Source of the DNA: an uncultured Porphyromonadaceae bacterium
GTDB lineage: Bacteria; Bacteroidota; Bacteroidia; Bacteroidales; Muribaculaceae
Assembly: GCA_905198125.1 (NCBI GenBank)
Contig: CAJKBH010000040.1
Location: 1-27,108, forward strand
Direction of reading: 5' to 3'
DNA: 27,108 nucleotides
Part shown: positions 15,412-24,318 of the stretch, one piece after another
Layout: every line of letters begins with the position of its first letter
Position numbering within the stretch: the stretch's first letter is position 1
Translations under genes and position numbers: made by a program
The notes under the pieces: model-generated
What the model was told of the DNA's origin: nothing
Seen by the model: only the letters and a program-made list of their open reading frames with translations
The model's database searches: none

Positions 15412-18120
15412 TTATTTCAAGGAGTCGAGAATCGACTCCAGCTCCACTCCGCTCACCAGTACCGCGCGTGGCTTGCCGCCTTGGCTGGGGCCGACGATTC
15501 CGGCCTGCTCCAGCTGGTCCATGATGCGTCCGGCGCGGTTGTAGCCCAGCGAATATACGCGCTGTATGGCACTGGTGCTGGCCTGTCCTTTGCTGACCAC
15601 CATCCGGGCCACTTCCTCGAACAGGGGATCGCGGTCCTTGCTGTTGAACTCCCCGGCACCTCCGGCTGCGTCCTCGCCGGCTGCAAGCTGCGGTTCGGGC
15701 AATATATACGGACCTTGGGCGTACGGCTGCTTGGCTACATAGTCGCAGATGGCTTCGACCTCCGGCGTGTCGATGAATGCGCACTGCACACGCACCATCT
15801 CCGAATTGTTGGAAATCAGCATATCGCCGCGGCCTATCAGCTGCTGGGCGCCGACAGAATCAAGGATGGTACGGGAATCCACGCCCGACGACACCTTGAA
15901 CGAGATGCGCGACGGGAAGTTGGCCTTGATGATACCTGTGATTACGTTGGCCGACGGTCGCTGGGTGGCGATGATGACGTGCATGCCGACGGCACGTGCC
16001 TTCTGGGCCAGACGCGCGATAGGCATCTCCACGCTTCGGCCCGACACCATGATAAGGTCGCCGAACTCGTCGACAATCACCACGATATACGGCAGGAAAC
16101 GGTGCCCCTCGTTCAGGTTGAGCTGACAGTCGCGTATCTTGGCGTTATATTCCTCGATGTTGCGCACCTTGGCGTTCTTAAGCAAGGTGTAGCGGTTCTC
16201 CATCTCGATGACGAGAGAGTTCAATACAGCCTCCACTTTCTGAGAATCCGTGATGACCGGCTCGGGATTGTCTATATCCTCGGGGATGACGGCCATGTAG
16301 TGGTCGCGAATCTTGTTGTAAAGCGAGAACTCCACCTGTTTCGGGTCGATCATGACGAACTTCAGCTTCCAGGGAGCGAGGCTGAACATCAACGAGGCGA
16401 TGATGGCGTTGAGGCCCACGGACTTACCTTGGCCTGTGGCGCCGGCTACAAGCAGGTGAGGCATCTTGGCGAGGTCCGCCAAGTACACCTGATTGGATAT
16501 GGTGGAGCCGAGCGCGATGGGAAGGTGGTATTTCGTTTCCTGATATGCCTTGGAATTCAGAACTGTGCGCATCGAGACGGTCTGCTGCACTTTGTTGGCA
16601 ACCTCGATGCCGACGGTACCCTTGCCGGGAATCGGGGCGATGATACGTACGCCGCTGGCTGCAAGGCTCAGTGCTATGTCGTCGGCCAGGCCACGTATTT
16701 TGGAAATCTTAACGCCATTCTCCAGGCGAATCTCATAAAGAGTGACGGTGGGTCCGACGGTTGCCTCGATCTTGGTAATGGGTATTCCGAAGTCGAGAAG
16801 GGTCTTCTCGATCTTGTTCTTGTTTTCAAGCTGCTCCTCCTGGCTGACGTTTATCTGTGTCTTGGCGGGGTATAGGATTTCGGTAGAGGGGAATTTATAG
16901 CCGCGGGCCTCCCAGTTGCTGATTTCGGAACGAAGCTGGGGCTTGTCGGCCTCGCTGATGGTGCCCACGTTGACAATCATCTTATCAGTAGCGGGTTGGG
17001 GGGAATCAGAGGAATCAGAGGAATCAGAGCTATCTGAAGGTTCGGCAGTGAGCGTGGTCTCGGATTCGGTCTCGGACTCGGATTCGGGGTCAGCTGTAGG
17101 CTCGGATTCAGAGCGGAGAGCAGGGCCCTCCGGCTCAGAGGGAAGGTCGTCAAGGTCGGGCATGGAGTAAAGGGGGGTGTCTTTCTCCGAGAAGTCTACC
17201 TGTGTCTCGTCGTCCGTCAGGTCGGCGACAGGTTCGGGATGCAGCACTGTGGCTTCGCCGGCACGGATGTCGTCGATGTGTTCCTGCTCCTGCATACGGC
17301 GAATCTCGGCCTCTTTGGCCTCCTGCTCGGCGCGTGCCTCGCGCTCCAGACGGCGCTTTTCCTTATGTTTACGGTAGATGCCGCGTATCCACACCATGAA
17401 GTCGTGCAGACATATCACGGCGAACACCGACAGCATGAACAGCGACAGCAATGCGGCTCCGGTCCAGCCGGCGAATCCTACGATAAATTCATTGACGTAA
17501 CGGCCATGGTAACCACCCCAGTTCACGGGAGTGTGGGAGCCGATGGTGACGAGGCCGATTATCAGCGAAACGGTGATCAGCACTATCAGGCACTTGATAG
17601 TGAAGTTTACGGTCTTGAACCGGGGCTTGCCTGCCAGTATCTTCATGGACAGGGCCAGGAGCCATACCACTATGACCAAGGATCCGAGTCCGAAACTCTC
17701 GTTGATAAGGAACTCCGAGAGTCGGGCGCCCCCTTCGCCGCCGGCGTTCTGTGCCTTGAACAGCACCTGACCTACCGGCATACCGTTGACAAGGCTCTGG
17801 TCCTCGACGCATGTCACGAAGTATGACAGAAACGCGACGAGCAGATAGATGCCTGTGATTCCGAGGAATATGCCGAACAGCATCCTGGCCGACGTGCCCG
17901 TGAGCGCGCTGACAAGCTGACGCCAGCGGTTGGGCTTTTCACCCTGGGCGTTGACTTTGGTCTGTACCTCGGGTTCCTTTTTGCGACGTGCGCGCACGCG
18001 ACGTCCCTCGGCGCGCTGCTGTGCCTTAGGGTTGTTTTCGCTCAAGGTGTCCGACGTGGGCAGGTCGTTAAGCGACGAATAGTCGGGGGAATAATCGGTA
18101 TATTGGGAATTATTCGGCAT
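15412..18120 (-). CDS. ftsK: DNA translocase FtsK
   Basis: This septal DNA pump moves chromosome termini through the closing division site and promotes dimer resolution at dif by XerCD. The 902-aa protein has all parts in order. The N-terminal membrane domain has about four to five helices (80-240). A charged linker (250-380) includes Ser-Asp repeats at 362-373. The alpha/beta motor has Walker A GATGQGKS (560-567), Walker B IVVIVDE (679-685) and ATQRPSANVITG (718-729). A C-terminal winged-helix gamma domain (about 830-895) has the recognition stretch SLGYNRAGRIMDQLEQAGI. The linker is short compared with E. coli FtsK. It has a good -33/-7 promoter overlapped by a double palindrome. kdsB lies upstream on the same strand but separated by 174 nt. 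Confidence 0.96.
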   Translation of the reverse strand: MPNNSQYTDYSPDYSSLNDLPTSDTLSENNPKAQQRAEGRRVRARRKKEPEVQTKVNAQGEKPNRWRQLVSALTGTSARMLFGIFLGITGIYLLVAFLSYFVTCVEDQSLVNGMPVGQVLFKAQNAGGEGGARLSEFLINESFGLGSLVIVVWLLALSMKILAGKPRFKTVNFTIKCLIVLITVSLIIGLVTIGSHTPVNWGGYHGRYVNEFIVGFAGWTGAALLSLFMLSVFAVICLHDFMVWIRGIYRKHKEKRRLEREARAEQEAKEAEIRRMQEQEHIDDIRAGEATVLHPEPVADLTDDETQVDFSEKDTPLYSMPDLDDLPSEPEGPALRSESEPTADPESESETESETTLTAEPSDSSDSSDSSDSPQPATDKMIVNVGTISEADKPQLRSEISNWEARGYKFPSTEILYPAKTQINVSQEEQLENKNKIEKTLLDFGIPITKIEATVGPTVTLYEIRLENGVKISKIRGLADDIALSLAASGVRIIAPIPGKGTVGIEVANKVQQTVSMRTVLNSKAYQETKYHLPIALGSTISNQVYLADLAKMPHLLVAGATGQGKSVGLNAIIASLMFSLAPWKLKFVMIDPKQVEFSLYNKIRDHYMAVIPEDIDNPEPVITDSQKVEAVLNSLVIEMENRYTLLKNAKVRNIEEYNAKIRDCQLNLNEGHRFLPYIVVIVDEFGDLIMVSGRSVEMPIARLAQKARAVGMHVIIATQRPSANVITGIIKANFPSRISFKVSSGVDSRTILDSVGAQQLIGRGDMLISNNSEMVRVQCAFIDTPEVEAICDYVAKQPYAQGPYILPEPQLAAGEDAAGGAGEFNSKDRDPLFEEVARMVVSKGQASTSAIQRVYSLGYNRAGRIMDQLEQAGIVGPSQGGKPRAVLVSGVELESILDSLK

Positions 18121-18157
18121 TGAATTGGCTGATATGCAGTTTAAATTGAACGGGATG

Positions 18158-18170
18158 GCAAACGCTTTGC
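18158..18170. repeat. GCAAA/TTTGC inverted repeat in the ftsK leader
   Basis: GCAAACGCTTTGC is an inverted repeat with a 3-nt centre. It uses the same half-site letters as the two promoter palindromes just upstream but in the opposite order, and it would lie within the ftsK 5'UTR. It may be related to them or be chance. Confidence 0.45.
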
Positions 18171-18192
18171 TGTGTGTTACAGGGCAAAAATA

Positions 18193-18234
18193 TTTGCGAA
18201 TGCAAATTTAGGAAAACTAATTTGCATTCGCAAA
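18193..18234 (-). promoter_or_regulatory. ftsK promoter with two palindromic operator-like sites
   Basis: On the minus strand TTTG (18231-18234) and TAAATTTG (18203-18210) form a full -33/-7 pair with 20-nt spacing; the start would be near 18196. Over it lie two 14-bp palindromes, TTTGCATTCGCAAA (18221-18234) and TTTGCGAATGCAAA (18193-18206). Together they form a perfect 16-bp inverted repeat with a 10-nt spacer. This is what binding sites for a dimeric regulator would look like; the regulator is unknown. Confidence 0.7.
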
Positions 18235-18294
18235 CAAAAATCGTGAGATAAATCTGTAATTTATCGACAACTTAGAGAGGATGTCGAAATGGAT

Positions 18295-19047
18295 TCAGGC
18301 TTGCTTCAGGAAAGCCTCTGCGGCGGCCAAGTCTTCGGTGGTATCTATGCCGATAGTCGGGAAGTCGGACACCGCCACACGCACCTCATAGCCGTGCTGC
18401 AGCCAGCGCAGCTGCTCCAGGCTCTCGGATATCTCCAGTGACCCGCGCGGAATCTTAACGATCTCGGCTAATGCGGAGGGGGTATAGGCATAGATGCCGA
18501 TATGGCTGTAATACTGATGCCGTGCCGGCCATTCCTTCTTGTCGACGCCGCGCAGGTAGGGTATGACGCTGCGGCTGAAGTACAGCGCGCGGCCGTCGTC
18601 GCCCATCACTAATTTCACCATATTGGGATCCTCAAGCCCTTCGTAACTCCTGTCCTGCGGATAGGGGCGTGCCAGCGTGGCAAGACGCGTGTCGGGATAC
18701 TTTGTGAAGATTCCCACGATGTCGTTGATCTGCTCCGGACGGATGAAAGGCTCGTCGCCCTGCACGTTGACCACCACATCGTAGTTGCCGCCTATCTTGG
18801 CGTAAGCCTCGGCCAGACGGTCGGTGCCGCTGGGATGGTCGGCACGTGTCATGACTGCACGATAGCCGGCTGCGGTGACGGTGTCAAAGATGCGGCTGTC
18901 GTCGGTGGCTACGGCCAGGTCGTAGCCTGTGGCCGCGACCTGACCGCACACGCGGAGTATCATTTCCTTGCCGGCAATCTTGGCCAGCGGTTTGCCTGGG
19001 AAGCGTGTCGACGCATAGCGCGCCGGTATCAATACAAGTACCTTCAT
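18295..19047 (-). CDS. kdsB: 3-deoxy-manno-octulosonate cytidylyltransferase
   Basis: This cytoplasmic enzyme activates KDO with CTP to CMP-KDO for lipid A-core assembly. The 250-aa length is standard. The signature IPARYASTRFPGKPL (7-21) opens the nucleotide-binding fold, HPSGTDRLAEA (71-81) is the substrate loop, and VVNVQGDEP (92-100) is the Mg-binding strand. The start abuts the MFS transporter stop with no gap (19047/19048), so the two are very likely co-transcribed. Confidence 0.96.
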   Translation of the reverse strand: MKVLVLIPARYASTRFPGKPLAKIAGKEMILRVCGQVAATGYDLAVATDDSRIFDTVTAAGYRAVMTRADHPSGTDRLAEAYAKIGGNYDVVVNVQGDEPFIRPEQINDIVGIFTKYPDTRLATLARPYPQDRSYEGLEDPNMVKLVMGDDGRALYFSRSVIPYLRGVDKKEWPARHQYYSHIGIYAYTPSALAEIVKIPRGSLEISESLEQLRWLQHGYEVRVAVSDFPTIGIDTTEDLAAAEAFLKQA

Positions 19048-20760
19048 TTACTCCTCGGCTGCAACGATTTCGGCTTCGCCGCCCTCGATTTCGTCCTTTA
19101 CGACATTGGGCAGCTCGAGACCGTAGTGCTTCTTGGCATCGAGACGCTTCAGCACGATGCCGAATATCAGGGCGAGTGCGCCGAGACATGCCAGCATTAC
19201 CAAAGGCACGGTGTAGTTATAGCTTACCGCAGCCTGCTCGGGAGTAAGGGTGCCGTTGGCCAGACCTTCCACAATCTGGGGATTGGTGCTGTCCAGTACC
19301 TTGCCTATCAGCAGCGGGAACAGCCACAGACCGATGTTCTGAATCCAGAAGATGAGTGCGTAAGCCGAACCGATTACGTTGGCGTCAACCAGTTTCGGGA
19401 CGCTGGGCCACAGGGACGCAGGCACGAGCGAGAACGAGGCTCCAAGCACCAGAATGGTGACGTATGCCACGATTACTCCACCTACGGGGCTGCCCTTGAA
19501 CATGGGGAGGATGAAGGCGAATGTGAGGTGACAGGCAATCAGCAGCAGTGAGCCGAGAATCAGCATCGTGGCGGCTTTGCCCTTATTGTCTACATAATTG
19601 CCGAGGATGGGCGTGATACCGACAGCCAGAAGGGGGAACACCGCGAAGATGGCGCTGGCCGACTGACGCATGAAGCCCATGTAGCAATAGATAACCAACG
19701 CCACAATAGAAGTGACAAGCAACGCATACTTCATGCTCTTGTTCTTCTGGAAGTTGCTTGCAAAAGAAGTAAGGGCAATAACAATCATTATGACATACTG
19801 AATCACTGTTACGGCGTCAGTGGCCCAGAACGAATCGGGAGCCACGTCAGTGAAGCTGAGATTGCACTGCAGCATGTTGACGGCGTACTTCTGGAAGGGG
19901 AAGATAGCGGAGTAGTACAGCACGCAGAGCAGAGCCACCAGCCAAAACACATAGCTGGACAGGATCTTGCCGATATCGCTGATCTTGAATGGCTCGTCCT
20001 TCTCCTCGGCTTCGCCGGTCTGGGCGTCGAGTTTGCGGTCCATGAAGAAATAGACTATGAACATTATCAAGGCCACCATGAGCAGAATCACGCCGAAAGC
20101 GACGGAACGCGAAACGCTGATGTCACCGCCCAGATTGGCGAACAGGGGCGAGAAAATCATACAGGTTGCCACACCGAGGCGTGCCAATGCCATCTCCGAA
20201 CCCATGGCCAGAGCCATCTCGCGGCCCTTGAACCATTTGACGATACCGCGGCTGACGGTGATGCCGGCCATCTCGACGCCGCATCCGAATATCATGAAGC
20301 CTACGGCCGACAGCTTGGCCGATGCCGGCATGCCCTCGTAGAAGGGCGAGATGCCCAGCTCGTCGAAACCGGGAATGTAATTCAGATGATTGGTGAACCA
20401 TACATCGAGGCTGCTGCCTATGAATGCGTCGGTCAGCGCATACCAGTTGATAGTGGCGCCCACAAGCATCACGGCGCCGGAAAGAACCGCCGTAAAGCGG
20501 ACCCCCATCTTGTCGAGGATGATGCCCGCGAATATCAGGAAGAAAATGAATACGTTAAGGAACGTCTCGGAACCCTGCATGGTGCCGAACGCGGTGGAGT
20601 CCCAACCCCTGGTGGACTGCAGAAGGTCCTTGATAGGGGAGAGGATATCCATGAATATGTAGCTGCAGAACATGGCGAAGGCCAGCAGCCCGAGGGCCGT
20701 CCAGCGTGCCCACGCCTTGTCGCGCAGTGATCCGATTGCGTTTTGTGCTATTGCTGTCAT
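19048..20760 (-). CDS. MFS transporter
   Basis: This is an inner-membrane carrier of the major facilitator superfamily. The 570-aa protein has about twelve hydrophobic helices. Motif A appears after helix 2 as DKMGVRFT (83-90). The block SRGIVKWFKGREMALAMG (170-187) is typical of anion/organic-acid MFS carriers such as the oxalate:formate-like branch. A charged cytoplasmic loop (about 240-262) divides the two six-helix halves. An extended loop at about 105-150 is longer than usual for MFS. It follows the thioredoxin gene by 17 nt and directly abuts kdsB. The substrate cannot be predicted from sequence. Confidence 0.88.
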   Translation of the reverse strand: MTAIAQNAIGSLRDKAWARWTALGLLAFAMFCSYIFMDILSPIKDLLQSTRGWDSTAFGTMQGSETFLNVFIFFLIFAGIILDKMGVRFTAVLSGAVMLVGATINWYALTDAFIGSSLDVWFTNHLNYIPGFDELGISPFYEGMPASAKLSAVGFMIFGCGVEMAGITVSRGIVKWFKGREMALAMGSEMALARLGVATCMIFSPLFANLGGDISVSRSVAFGVILLMVALIMFIVYFFMDRKLDAQTGEAEEKDEPFKISDIGKILSSYVFWLVALLCVLYYSAIFPFQKYAVNMLQCNLSFTDVAPDSFWATDAVTVIQYVIMIVIALTSFASNFQKNKSMKYALLVTSIVALVIYCYMGFMRQSASAIFAVFPLLAVGITPILGNYVDNKGKAATMLILGSLLLIACHLTFAFILPMFKGSPVGGVIVAYVTILVLGASFSLVPASLWPSVPKLVDANVIGSAYALIFWIQNIGLWLFPLLIGKVLDSTNPQIVEGLANGTLTPEQAAVSYNYTVPLVMLACLGALALIFGIVLKRLDAKKHYGLELPNVVKDEIEGGEAEIVAAEE

Positions 20761-20777
20761 TGTGTTGATACAGTTAG

Positions 20778-21215
20778 TTATTGATTGGCGATTACATATT
20801 CAATGGCGTTGACAAGCCCTTCGACGTTGGCGCCGACGATGCGGTTTGTCTCCTTGCCGTCAGGATCGAGGATGACGAAGGTCGGCACGGCCTCCACGCC
20901 ATATTTCATGGCCAGATCCTGCTGCCGGTCGATGTCGACAAACTGGAATTTAACGGCGCCGTCATATTTTTCGGCCAGTTTGTGCACCTCCGGAGCTATC
21001 ATCCGGCAGGGTCCGCACCATGTGGCCGAGAAATCGATGACCGTAGGTAGCCATTCCTGTTCGGCGTTGACGGAATCCTGCGCGGCTTTGGCCGCAGGCT
21101 GCTCAACGGCGGTCTGTTTCATGTCGGCCTTCTCCTTGGCGGCCTCTGTCTTGGAATTGCAGCTCAGAGTGACCGATACCATGGCTGCCACTAATAAAAT
21201 CTTGATTGTCTTCAT
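20778..21215 (-). CDS. Thioredoxin-fold lipoprotein
   Basis: This is an envelope-anchored thiol-disulfide protein. The 145-aa precursor has a lipoprotein signal ending SVTLSC (Cys19). An Ala/Lys/Glu-rich tether (20-52) leads into a thioredoxin domain with the canonical active site FSATWCGPC (Cys67 and Cys70) and the cis-proline loop AVPTF (Pro111). Unlike TlpA/ResA-type proteins it has the plain thioredoxin core with no insertion, so it resembles cytoplasmic TrxA moved to the periplasm. The role is probably periplasmic disulfide reduction. It heads the run with the MFS transporter and kdsB; the functional link is unclear. Confidence 0.92.
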   Translation of the reverse strand: MKTIKILLVAAMVSVTLSCNSKTEAAKEKADMKQTAVEQPAAKAAQDSVNAEQEWLPTVIDFSATWCGPCRMIAPEVHKLAEKYDGAVKFQFVDIDRQQDLAMKYGVEAVPTFVILDPDGKETNRIVGANVEGLVNAIEYVIANQ

Positions 21216-21238
21216 CGTATGTAATGTGTTTTTATAGT

Positions 21239-21272
21239 CACCCCTCCCGATTGTTGGGAATCAGGAGGGGTG
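21239..21272. terminator. Hairpin between pfp and the thioredoxin gene
   Basis: CACCCCTCC (21239-21247) and GGAGGGGTG (21264-21272) form a perfect 9-bp GC-rich stem, extended inside by GATT/AATC around GTTGGG. It lies 26 nt past the pfp stop on the minus strand. There is no U-tract in either direction, so termination is plausible but not certain. Confidence 0.55.
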
Positions 21273-21298
21273 AATAGGTTAAAGGGTATCGCTGCCTC

Positions 21299-22954
21299 TT
21301 AGATCTCCTTGTCGTGCTCGAGCAGCAGCGTCATGGAGGGACGGTCGCAGATTTCGGAGGGGCCGAAGTACTGGATCGGGCCGGGATACTGATAGAGTGT
21401 GTTCAGTGCCAGAGTCTCGCGCATGGAGGCGAACTTCAGGTAGGGACGGCCCTTGAGGTCGACCAGAGCCTTCTGTATCACGGGCTTCATCTCGCCCTTG
21501 CGGCGCTCCATGTTCATCATCATGGTGATTGGAATACCGCCGGCAATCCACTTGTCGCTGGGCTCGGTGAGGTTGCGCACGCTCGACATGTAGCCGGTCA
21601 CGCCTGAGTTGATCAGCATTGCTGCGTTGTAACCGAGGCTATATGTATAGTCGGCGTCGAAGTTGGTGGGATCGGCGCAACGTCCTTCGTAGCCGAAGAA
21701 GTGGTGCTGTGCGTTGAACTTGCCGCTGTATTCGCCGCGCTCGGCCCACTCGTCAAGACGGGCGGCCACCATGCGGCTCAGCAGGTTCTCGGTTTCGATC
21801 AGCGACACCTGTACGTTGCCGTGGCTGTCGCGGTCAAGGCTGAGCTGCAGCGCGATGTTCTTGGGCAGGCTCTTGTAGAGGTCAGCGTTGGTGGGCGACA
21901 GGAAGCCGTGAATCAGCTCCAGCTTCTCGTTCTCGTCTACCTCGGCGAGTTCGTCCTGATGTGCCTCGATCACGTCGTTCAGCTCGGCAATCAGGTCCTT
22001 CATCGAGGGAATGAACTCGATCAGGCCTTCGGGGATGAGGACGGTACCGAAGTTCCAGCCCATCTTGGCGCGCTCGCTGATGACGTAGCAGATGTAGTTT
22101 ACGATATTGTCCAGCGTCATCTTCTTGGCCTGAACCTCCTCGGAGATGAGGCAGATGTTGGGCTGGGTCTCCAGAGCGCACTCCAGTGCGATGTGGCTGG
22201 CCGAGCGGCCCATCAGCTTGATGAAGTGATAGTACTTCTTGGCCGAGTTACAGTCGCGCTGGATGTTGCCGATAACCTCGCTGTATACCTTGCAGGCGGT
22301 ATCGAAACCGAACGAGGTCTCGATCCACTGGTTCTTCAGGTCGCCGTCGATGGTCTTGGGCACACCGATCACCTGCACGTCTGCGCCGATGTTCTTGTAG
22401 TATTCAGCCAATACGGCTGCATTGGTGTTGGAGTCATCGCCGCCGATGATTACCAGGGCCTTGATGTTGAGCTCCTTCAGGATCTTGAGGCCGGCGTCGA
22501 ACTGCTCGGGCTTCTCAAGCTTGGTACGGCCGGAACCGATGATGTCGAAACCGCCGGTGTTGCGGTAATCCTTGATGATGCCGGCTGTCAGCTCCATGTA
22601 CTGATGGTTGATGAATCCGGCGGGGCCCATCAGGAAACCGTACAGACGGTTCTCCTTGTTCAGGGTCTTCAGACCGTCGAAAATACCGCTTACTACGTTG
22701 TGTCCGCCGGGAGCCTGGCCACCCGACAGGATGATACCTACATTGAACGGTTCCTCAACGCGGGCGGGATTCTCATCGCGCTCGAACTCCACTACGGGCA
22801 TTCCGTAGGTGTGGGGAAACAGCTGCTTGATTTCTGCCTGATTGGCTACGGATTCCGTAGGCTCGCCGATACGGAGCTTTACGGCGCCCTTCAACGTCTC
22901 GGGCAACTTGGGCTGATACTCAGCTCTCACTTTCTGAAGTGCACTCTTTTTCAT
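21299..22954 (-). CDS. pfp: Diphosphate-fructose-6-phosphate 1-phosphotransferase
   Basis: This is a PPi-dependent phosphofructokinase that reversibly interconverts fructose 6-phosphate and fructose 1,6-bisphosphate in glycolysis. The 551-aa protein is the long type seen in plants and Bacteroidetes. The PPi signature is clear: IILSGGQAPGGHN (74-86), GGDDS (171-175, Asp in place of the Gly of ATP enzymes), PKTIDGDL (199-206, with the PPi-type lysine and the catalytic Asp) and MGRSASHIALE (248-258). The substrate is therefore predicted to be PPi, not ATP. It is a monocistronic-looking gene with a -7-like box upstream and a hairpin downstream. Confidence 0.95.
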   Translation of the reverse strand: MKKSALQKVRAEYQPKLPETLKGAVKLRIGEPTESVANQAEIKQLFPHTYGMPVVEFERDENPARVEEPFNVGIILSGGQAPGGHNVVSGIFDGLKTLNKENRLYGFLMGPAGFINHQYMELTAGIIKDYRNTGGFDIIGSGRTKLEKPEQFDAGLKILKELNIKALVIIGGDDSNTNAAVLAEYYKNIGADVQVIGVPKTIDGDLKNQWIETSFGFDTACKVYSEVIGNIQRDCNSAKKYYHFIKLMGRSASHIALECALETQPNICLISEEVQAKKMTLDNIVNYICYVISERAKMGWNFGTVLIPEGLIEFIPSMKDLIAELNDVIEAHQDELAEVDENEKLELIHGFLSPTNADLYKSLPKNIALQLSLDRDSHGNVQVSLIETENLLSRMVAARLDEWAERGEYSGKFNAQHHFFGYEGRCADPTNFDADYTYSLGYNAAMLINSGVTGYMSSVRNLTEPSDKWIAGGIPITMMMNMERRKGEMKPVIQKALVDLKGRPYLKFASMRETLALNTLYQYPGPIQYFGPSEICDRPSMTLLLEHDKEI

Positions 22955-23008
22955 GAGTCTGTCTTATCGTGATGTTGGTTTACTTTTAGTGAGTTGATTT
23001 TCTGACTG

Positions 23009-23016
23009 CAAATTTA
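23009..23016 (-). promoter_or_regulatory. Candidate -7 box of pfp
   Basis: TAAATTTG on the minus strand fits TAnnTTTG. The nearest TTTG lies 25 nt further upstream (23042-23045), longer than the 20 nt seen at the tRNA-Cys and ftsK promoters. The leader would be about 45-50 nt. Confidence 0.4.
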
Positions 23017-23103
23017 ACGAAAAAAACACACATAATAATATCAAATGGCGCAAAAAAGCCAAGAATTGATAAAATTTCGGTAAATAAATCCGTTATATGA
23101 GAT

Positions 23104-24033
23104 ATGAAAGGAAGAATTATCCTGATATTGACAATGGCATTGAGCGCGGTGCCGTCCGTGTTCGCGGAGGTGGTTCCGCAGAAACAGGCGATGCAGCTGG
23201 CGCAGAATTTCTTCAACACCATGTACGGCACCGTTACGGGCAGACCGAAATTGGTATGGAACGGCCGCGAGCTGACCACCAACCGCCTGTTCACGCCGTT
23301 CTACACATACAATAGCCCAAAGGGAGGGTATGTTACCATATCCGCCGATTCCAAGGCATATCCGGTGCTGTCGTACAGCAGGACGAATACATTCGACAAG
23401 GCAAAACTGGGCGATGACGAACGCGACCAGTTTCAGCGCTATGCGCGCGAGATAGAGCTGATACGTTACGACAGCCGAATTCCGACTGCGGCAAAAGGGG
23501 CGTGGGAAAATATTCCGAAGTATTTCACCGATGTAATCAACAATCCCTACGCCACCGTGGAGTTCCGTCGGCTTACAGACGACGCCCGCGACCGGCTGGA
23601 GACCATCGACCGTCGCAACGCGTGGGTGATGATGCCCACTGCCGTTGAGTTCGACCTGTACGACCCGGAACAGTATCGTGACTATACGCTGGACGATGTG
23701 CTGGTAGCCGAGGAAGTTCCCTTTAAGTTCTACGAGGATTTCCTGGCCGAAATGGCCGAGGAGGAACGCGCCAGAGCCGCGGCCTACGACCGGATACTGA
23801 TGCCCGACGACGCCATATTGCAGCGTAGCGGCGGCAGTCATTACACGGTGCTGTTGCCCGACGAGGCGGCGATGTCGCAGGTGTTCGCCGTGAACGGTAC
23901 CCGTATGCAGCGTAAGACGTATCGAGGCACCAACAGAATGGAAATAGACCTGGCCGGTATGGCTTCGGGTTATTATATAATATTGGCTATGTCGCAGAAC
24001 GGCGACATATATGCATTCAAGGTTTACAGATAG
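23104..24033 (+). CDS. Secreted protein with streptopain-propeptide (Spi)-like N-domain and T9SS-like C-domain
   Basis: The 309-aa precursor has a signal peptide ending SVFA (about 1-21). Residues 26-95 resemble the propeptide/Spi inhibitor fold of C10 cysteine proteases: an amphipathic helix QAMQLAQNFFNTMYG followed by FYTYNSPKGGYVTISADSKA and PVLSYS. The Cys-His catalytic domain of C10 peptidases is absent; the middle (100-235) is charged and unrecognised. The last 70 residues look like a type IX secretion C-terminal domain: VFAVNGTRM, then MEIDLAGMASGYYIILA and a closing FKVYR strand. It may be an inhibitor-like protein or a remnant of a C10 protease gene. A small membrane protein follows 2 nt later. 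The domain calls are from memory of the family pattern. Confidence 0.6.
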   Translation: MKGRIILILTMALSAVPSVFAEVVPQKQAMQLAQNFFNTMYGTVTGRPKLVWNGRELTTNRLFTPFYTYNSPKGGYVTISADSKAYPVLSYSRTNTFDKAKLGDDERDQFQRYAREIELIRYDSRIPTAAKGAWENIPKYFTDVINNPYATVEFRRLTDDARDRLETIDRRNAWVMMPTAVEFDLYDPEQYRDYTLDDVLVAEEVPFKFYEDFLAEMAEEERARAAAYDRILMPDDAILQRSGGSHYTVLLPDEAAMSQVFAVNGTRMQRKTYRGTNRMEIDLAGMASGYYIILAMSQNGDIYAFKVYR

Positions 24034-24035
24034 AT

Positions 24036-24311
24036 ATGAAACTGAAGGATTCGAAGATAATGGCGTGGTGCGCCATGGTGTTGGTGATAGCCGTGACGGT
24101 GATGACAGGCCTGTTGCGCACTGAATGGTGGACGTACATACCGGTTTTTTTCGCCTTCATGATGTCGTTTTTCCATCTGTTGGCGGTGTATATGCGCCGT
24201 ATACCGCAGATGTCACGCACGCTCGACGTGTGGGCGCTGGCGTTCGGAGTGCTGATGATTGTCGGCATCATCGGCGTCTACGCCGCCGAGTCGGCGGTCT
24301 TCGACCTATAA
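24036..24311 (+). CDS. 91-aa three-helix membrane protein
   Basis: I do not recognise a family. The protein has three hydrophobic stretches, about 9-27, 33-53 and 64-83, with a basic loop MRRIPQMSRT after the second, which places that loop in the cytoplasm. Aromatic residues (WWTYIPVFFAF) flank the second helix. It starts 2 nt after the stop of the secreted Spi-like protein, so the two are probably one transcription unit. Its stop lies 8 nt from a REP-like cluster. Confidence 0.7.
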   Translation: MKLKDSKIMAWCAMVLVIAVTVMTGLLRTEWWTYIPVFFAFMMSFFHLLAVYMRRIPQMSRTLDVWALAFGVLMIVGIIGVYAAESAVFDL

Positions 24312-24318
24312 CCGGAGT

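Noticed and set aside
15235..16875. 546-codon open frame on the plus strand opposite ftsK
   Set aside because: It is wholly antisense to a clear ftsK with intact motifs, has no recognisable domain, and starts across the tRNA promoter and repeats. Long antisense frames are common in GC-rich codon usage.
17010..17100. Ser-Asp/Ser-Glu repeat region in ftsK as a possible insertion
   Set aside because: Low-complexity acidic linkers between the membrane and motor domains are normal in FtsK; the frame is intact on both sides.
21701..22972. 423-codon open frame on the plus strand opposite pfp
   Set aside because: It mirrors the pfp frame throughout and has no domain of its own; pfp motifs are complete on the other strand.
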